Shown here: positions 14,396 to 16,979 of the stretch, piece by piece | Numbering within the stretch: the stretch's first letter is position 1 | How the letters are laid out: every line of letters begins with the position of its first letter | Assembly: GCA_021796155.1 (NCBI GenBank) | Contig: JAJYOO010000016.1 | Coordinates: forward strand, 1-16,979 | Source: Chloroflexota bacterium | GTDB taxonomy: Bacteria > Chloroflexota > Anaerolineae > Anaerolineales > Villigracilaceae | DNA: 16,979 bases | Reading direction: 5' to 3' | Position numbers and translations under genes: made by a program | Notes under the pieces: model-generated | Database searches by the model: none | What the model was told of the DNA's origin: nothing | What the model saw: only the letters and a program-made list of their open reading frames with translations

Positions 14396-14429
14396 ATCCG
14401 CAGATTATAGAGATTGATTATCTGCGGAT
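14396..14429 (-). promoter_or_regulatory. coaX promoter -10 within a 13-bp palindrome
   Basis: Arms ATCCGCAGATTAT (14396-14408) and ATTATCTGCGGAT (14417-14429) are complementary at 12 of 13 positions around an 8-nt spacer. On the minus strand one arm contains TATAAT (14404-14409), which would start a coaX transcript near 14397. The -35 region is poor. The palindrome overlaps the last codons of the upstream gene; it may be an operator or a weak terminator hairpin. Confidence 0.45.
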
Positions 14430-15913
14430 AATTGTACCGATTTCCCCTCGAAAATGGATTCGGGTGTTTTGCTGGCGGAAAGGATCAAAAATACGATCAA
14501 TGGAAAAACTTGCAAAACAATTCTTTCGATTGAATAAGTAAGGTGCCATGTCAAATCGTACGGCGTAATCAAGTAAACGCCATAATCACCAAGAAGTTGA
14601 ATGGCGATCATTGTAATGCCTGCGATGAAAGCTGGACGCAAGTCTTTGTGAATTGGCGAACGAAAGAGAAGAAAATAAATAACCAGGATAGGAATAATGC
14701 CAATCAAACTTGTCCATCCACCGAAGTAAAAAAGCTCGCGCCCCAGAAATTGAAGGATTTCGATATGGCGTGGCAATTCGAGAATTTGTTGAATTGATCG
14801 TGTTGGACCATTGCTCAATACATCGCTTGGCGGAGCGAGAAAAAGTTTGAAGCCGATAACAATTGCGAATGGAAATGCAAGTCCGAGCACGAAGCGAAAT
14901 AAAACTGGCAACACGTCGGCGCGAATTTTTACTGCCGAGCTGCTTGGAAATTTTTTCTGAGTGACTAAATGCTGCGTTCCTTCAGCATTGTGACTCTGTG
15001 TATTCGTGGTAAATAGAAATGCCACAATGAGTGAGAGCCCTGCCGAGACGACGAATAAACTACCTTCGTTTTTCGTCCACGCCGCGAGACCGGCGGTTAA
15101 ACCCGCTAATGCAATCAAAGCCGGTTTCTTATTGAGCACATAGAAATAAATCAAAATGCCGGTTGCAAGGATGAAAAACGCTAGCGGCAAGTCCGCCATT
15201 TCGCGCGCGCCTTCATTGACCAGCGTCGGCGTGCCCCATAAAATGATTATCCCAAGTGCGGCTTGGCCGAGCGATTTTGTCGAAGCCAGCGCGCTGACCA
15301 GAATGCCAGCGCAGGCAATCGCAAACAGTGCACTTTGCGTCATCGGGATGTGCGGCGTTTCGCTTCCAACAATATCCCAGCCCCAGGCAGTGTTCATCGC
15401 AAGCAACAAGGGATAATCGGGATGGAAGATCGGGTCCATCTGGCGTGAGAAGGATGTCGTCAGCCATTGTGTTGGATCGCGATAAATGAACAAAGCAGAA
15501 CGGTTGTACATCATCCAAGCGTCCCAGTCACCTTGTTTCCTTCGCAAAAGATAACTGATTGTGCTTAGAGATGAAACGACAAAAATGACGGCAGCAGCGC
15601 CAAGAAAGATATTTTGCGTGCGAGTCGAATTCCAGCGCGGTATTGAAAACCCGCCGCGTTTTCTTTCAACTAAAATGGCGGCGATTAATAAGGCGATAAC
15701 GATCACAATTTGAGCAACGATAAACCAATGCTGTCCCGCGAACAAAAGCATATAAAGAAAATACAGCAAGGAAGAAATGCCAAGCCCGATTCCGATTCCC
15801 AGAAAAGCCTTGAAGAACAGAAGCGATATTTTTCTTTCAGGCCAAACCAAATGCAGGAGCAAAGCGCCCGTCAGAATTGGCAGAATAAAAACAACTGGAC
15901 TCAACTGGCTCAT
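14405..15913 (-). CDS. Polytopic GT-C-type glycosyltransferase-like membrane protein
   Basis: The product is a 502-residue integral membrane protein with about ten or more hydrophobic segments. Features typical of lipid-linked-sugar (GT39/PMT-like) glycosyltransferases are the acidic first outer loop (QGDWDAWMMYNRSALFIYRD, about residues 127-146, with candidate catalytic Asp), HPDYPLLL (164-171), and AAWTKNEGSL. It would transfer a sugar from a polyprenyl-phosphate donor on the outer face. The start chosen is ATG 15911-15913; a TTG 12 nt upstream is also possible, but it lies within the duplicated target sequence (15909-15923). Before the repeat insertion this ATG overlapped the upstream gene's stop. 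A repeat-derived stretch sits in one loop (see 14959). Acceptor unknown. Confidence 0.8.
   Translation of the reverse strand: MSQLSPVVFILPILTGALLLHLVWPERKISLLFFKAFLGIGIGLGISSLLYFLYMLLFAGQHWFIVAQIVIVIALLIAAILVERKRGGFSIPRWNSTRTQNIFLGAAAVIFVVSSLSTISYLLRRKQGDWDAWMMYNRSALFIYRDPTQWLTTSFSRQMDPIFHPDYPLLLAMNTAWGWDIVGSETPHIPMTQSALFAIACAGILVSALASTKSLGQAALGIIILWGTPTLVNEGAREMADLPLAFFILATGILIYFYVLNKKPALIALAGLTAGLAAWTKNEGSLFVVSAGLSLIVAFLFTTNTQSHNAEGTQHLVTQKKFPSSSAVKIRADVLPVLFRFVLGLAFPFAIVIGFKLFLAPPSDVLSNGPTRSIQQILELPRHIEILQFLGRELFYFGGWTSLIGIIPILVIYFLLFRSPIHKDLRPAFIAGITMIAIQLLGDYGVYLITPYDLTWHLTYSIERIVLQVFPLIVFLILSASKTPESIFEGKSVQLSADNQSL
14959..14996. repeat. Intragenic palindrome in the glycosyltransferase gene
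   Basis: GAGTGACTAAATGCTG (14959-14974) and CAGCATTGTGACTC (14983-14996) form an imperfect hairpin with perfect inner arms AATGCTG/CAGCATT. The adjoining CTGTGTATTCGTGGTAAA resembles the arm of the 9749 repeat. It encodes a polar stretch (TNTQSHNAEGTQHLVTQ) between two membrane segments and keeps the frame. Confidence 0.65.
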
Positions 15914-15923
15914 TTGCTCAACC
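15909..15923. repeat. 15-bp direct repeat, left of palindromic insertion
   Basis: CTCATTTGCTCAACC is repeated exactly at 16040-16054. The two copies bracket the palindromic element and look like a target duplication. Confidence 0.8.
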
Positions 15924-15933
15924 AATTCTTGAA

Positions 15934-16025
15934 TGTCATTGCGAGGCCGAGCGAAGCGAGCGCCGTGGCAATCTTCTCGAAATTCCCAAAAGGAGATTGC
16001 TTCGCAAAAAGCGCTCGCAATGACG
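15934..16025. repeat. Palindromic interspersed repeat between two membrane genes
   Basis: A 92-bp element starts TGTCATTGCGAG and ends CTCGCAATGACG, with inner TGGCAATC and AGGAGATTGC as in the copy at 3421-3505. It lies inside a 116-bp insert (15924-16039) flanked by a 15-bp direct duplication. Removing one copy of the duplication and the insert rejoins the two genes with an ATGA overlap. It has no coding capacity, so it is a non-autonomous element or the product of a REP-like process. Confidence 0.85.
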
Positions 16026-16039
16026 TAATGTTATACAGA

Positions 16040-16054
16040 CTCATTTGCTCAACC
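16040..16054. repeat. 15-bp direct repeat, right of palindromic insertion
   Basis: This second copy of CTCATTTGCTCAACC encodes, on the minus strand, the last residues RLSK and stop of the 141-residue membrane protein. Confidence 0.8.
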
Positions 16055-16466
16055 TGTGTAGGAGATATAAATTTCCCTTGAACGGAAACACCTCGAACTT
16101 GCCGTTGTTCGATTCGCTCCAGGTTTTATATGCATCCGAAGATAGGAGCGCGATATTCCATTCTTGATTCGTGCCTTTGATGATAATGATCGGCGACATG
16201 ACATATTGCGTCAGCGTATATTCCCCTTCCTCGTTGGCTGCATTATATTGAGCGCCGGGAACGTCCGAGTTGGCAATGTAACCGACCACGCCGGTCTTGA
16301 ACGGAAGTTTTGCTTTCAACGGTTCGAAGCGTTTTGAAAAATCCGCTACCGGGTCATCGATCAGGTTTCCGAGGTCTTTTGTGGCGATCAAATTTTGGAT
16401 GCTTGCATAAAGGCTCACGACAACGATAAAGGCGAGCAAACCTCGCTGCAACCATTTAAGTATCAT
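16041..16466 (-). CDS. Small single-helix membrane protein, unknown function
   Basis: The 141-residue protein has one N-terminal helix (about 9-26, GLLAFIVVVSLYASIQ) and an extracytoplasmic domain (about 30-141) with KLPFKTGVVGYIANSDVPG, YTLTQYVMSPIIIIKG and a Trp-rich end. I do not recognise a named family; proteins of this layout are often found beside polytopic glycosyltransferases. The start is ATG 16464-16466, which overlaps the stop of the upstream reductase-like gene (ATGA); a longer frame to 16559 reads through that gene out of phase and is rejected. It formerly overlapped the glycosyltransferase start as well, so three genes were tightly coupled. Confidence 0.75.
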   Translation of the reverse strand: MILKWLQRGLLAFIVVVSLYASIQNLIATKDLGNLIDDPVADFSKRFEPLKAKLPFKTGVVGYIANSDVPGAQYNAANEEGEYTLTQYVMSPIIIIKGTNQEWNIALLSSDAYKTWSESNNGKFEVFPFKGNLYLLHRLSK

Positions 16467-16979
16467 GCGGCGCTCTCTAACAGCTTCACTTTCTCGATGA
16501 TCTCTGCAATCAAGTCGAAGCGGCTGAACTGTGGCATGATGTAAACGCCTTGCGCCCACGGCTTGATCTGCTCAATCAATTCTACCGCGATCCGCACACC
16601 TTCCTCCGCGGCATGATCGCCCGCCTTTTCCATGCGCTCGATGATTTCATCGGGGATGGAAATTCCCGGCACTTCATGATTCAAAAAGTTGGCGTGTTTC
16701 AAACTGACCAATGGAAGAATGCCGATCAGCACTGGACGATCAAGCGGCCCCTGCTTCGATTCGTTTTTCGCCAGGAAATTTTTCCCGTCTTCCGCGCGAT
16801 AAATGGGTTGCGTGATAAAAAAATCGGCTCCGGCCCGGACCTTGCGGCGTAGATTCTTGATCTCGTGCTCTGGATCAGGCGGACAGAGATTCAGAGCCGC
16901 GCCGACGAAGAAGTTTGTCGGCTGACCGATGCTCGTCCCGGAGTGATCCACACCGACATTGAATCCTTGTTTGATAAGT
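16463..16979 (-). CDS. Methylenetetrahydrofolate reductase-family protein, 3' part
   Basis: The frame is open to the window edge, so the N-terminus is missing; 171 codons plus the stop are seen. The segment reads IKQGFNVGVDHSGTSIGQPTNFFVGAALN, then ADFFITQPIYRAEDGKNFL, RPVLIGILPLVSLKHANFLN and VYIMPQFSRFDLIAEII. This is the C-terminal half of a MetF-type TIM barrel, which reduces 5,10-methylene-THF to 5-methyl-THF with a flavin; QPIY lies in the conserved substrate region. It could be a stand-alone MetF or the reductase half of a homocysteine methyltransferase fusion, which the missing part would decide. The GTG at 16949-16951 is internal, not a start. The stop overlaps the next gene's ATG. 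Confidence 0.88.
   Translation of the reverse strand, partial: LIKQGFNVGVDHSGTSIGQPTNFFVGAALNLCPPDPEHEIKNLRRKVRAGADFFITQPIYRAEDGKNFLAKNESKQGPLDRPVLIGILPLVSLKHANFLNHEVPGISIPDEIIERMEKAGDHAAEEGVRIAVELIEQIKPWAQGVYIMPQFSRFDLIAEIIEKVKLLESAA

Noticed and set aside
14380..14397. Upstream ATG for CoaX (MELEQI)
   Set aside because: There is no Shine-Dalgarno sequence and it falls at the predicted transcription start; the next ATG has TTGGAG and matches family N-termini.
16467..16559. Longer N-terminus for the small membrane protein
   Set aside because: It is Arg/His-rich, out of phase with the overlapping reductase gene, and would bury the signal-anchor helix; ATG 16466 gives an ATGA overlap.

Overview
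The window looks like chromosomal DNA from a free-living bacterium, most likely a Chloroflexota (Anaerolineae-type) genome. This is inference from gene content, not from a marker gene. The clues are a class-I T-box leader in front of pheST, lipoproteins with long Thr/Pro-rich tracts, moderate GC, and many short palindromic interspersed repeats both between and inside genes.

Region 1 (1-6855, + strand): an Rrf2-family regulator is followed by a terminator and by pstS-pstC-pstA-pstB, a complete high-affinity phosphate-type ABC importer without phoU. A 13-bp sequence is shared, in opposite orientation, by the regulator's promoter and the pstS promoter, so the Rrf2 protein is a good candidate controller of the importer. 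A palindromic repeat separates pstA from pstB. After pstB come two small genes, formerly joined by an ATGA overlap. The first is split by an intact 970-bp IS982-family element; removing it restores the reading frame exactly. The second, HEAT-like, is clipped at its C-terminus by a decayed IS3-family element. A strong terminator closes the unit.

Region 2 (7021-11260, - strand): a sigma70-type promoter drives a T-box leader with a UUC (Phe) specifier codon and an intrinsic terminator, then pheS and pheT. PheT is long (902 aa) and carries two in-frame insertions made of interspersed repeat DNA.

Region 3 (11267-14397, - strand): a membrane diguanylate cyclase, a small lipoprotein, a polysaccharide-deacetylase lipoprotein and type III pantothenate kinase (coaX).

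Region 4 (14405-16979, - strand): an unfinished methylenetetrahydrofolate reductase-like gene, a small single-helix membrane protein and a polytopic GT-C-like glycosyltransferase. The last two genes were probably once coupled by an ATGA overlap. They are now separated by a palindromic element whose insert is flanked by a 15-bp direct duplication, good evidence that this repeat class has been mobile.

No tRNA, rRNA, CRISPR array or defence island is visible. The most interesting content is regulatory (Rrf2-pst, T-box) and the activity of small palindromic repeats.
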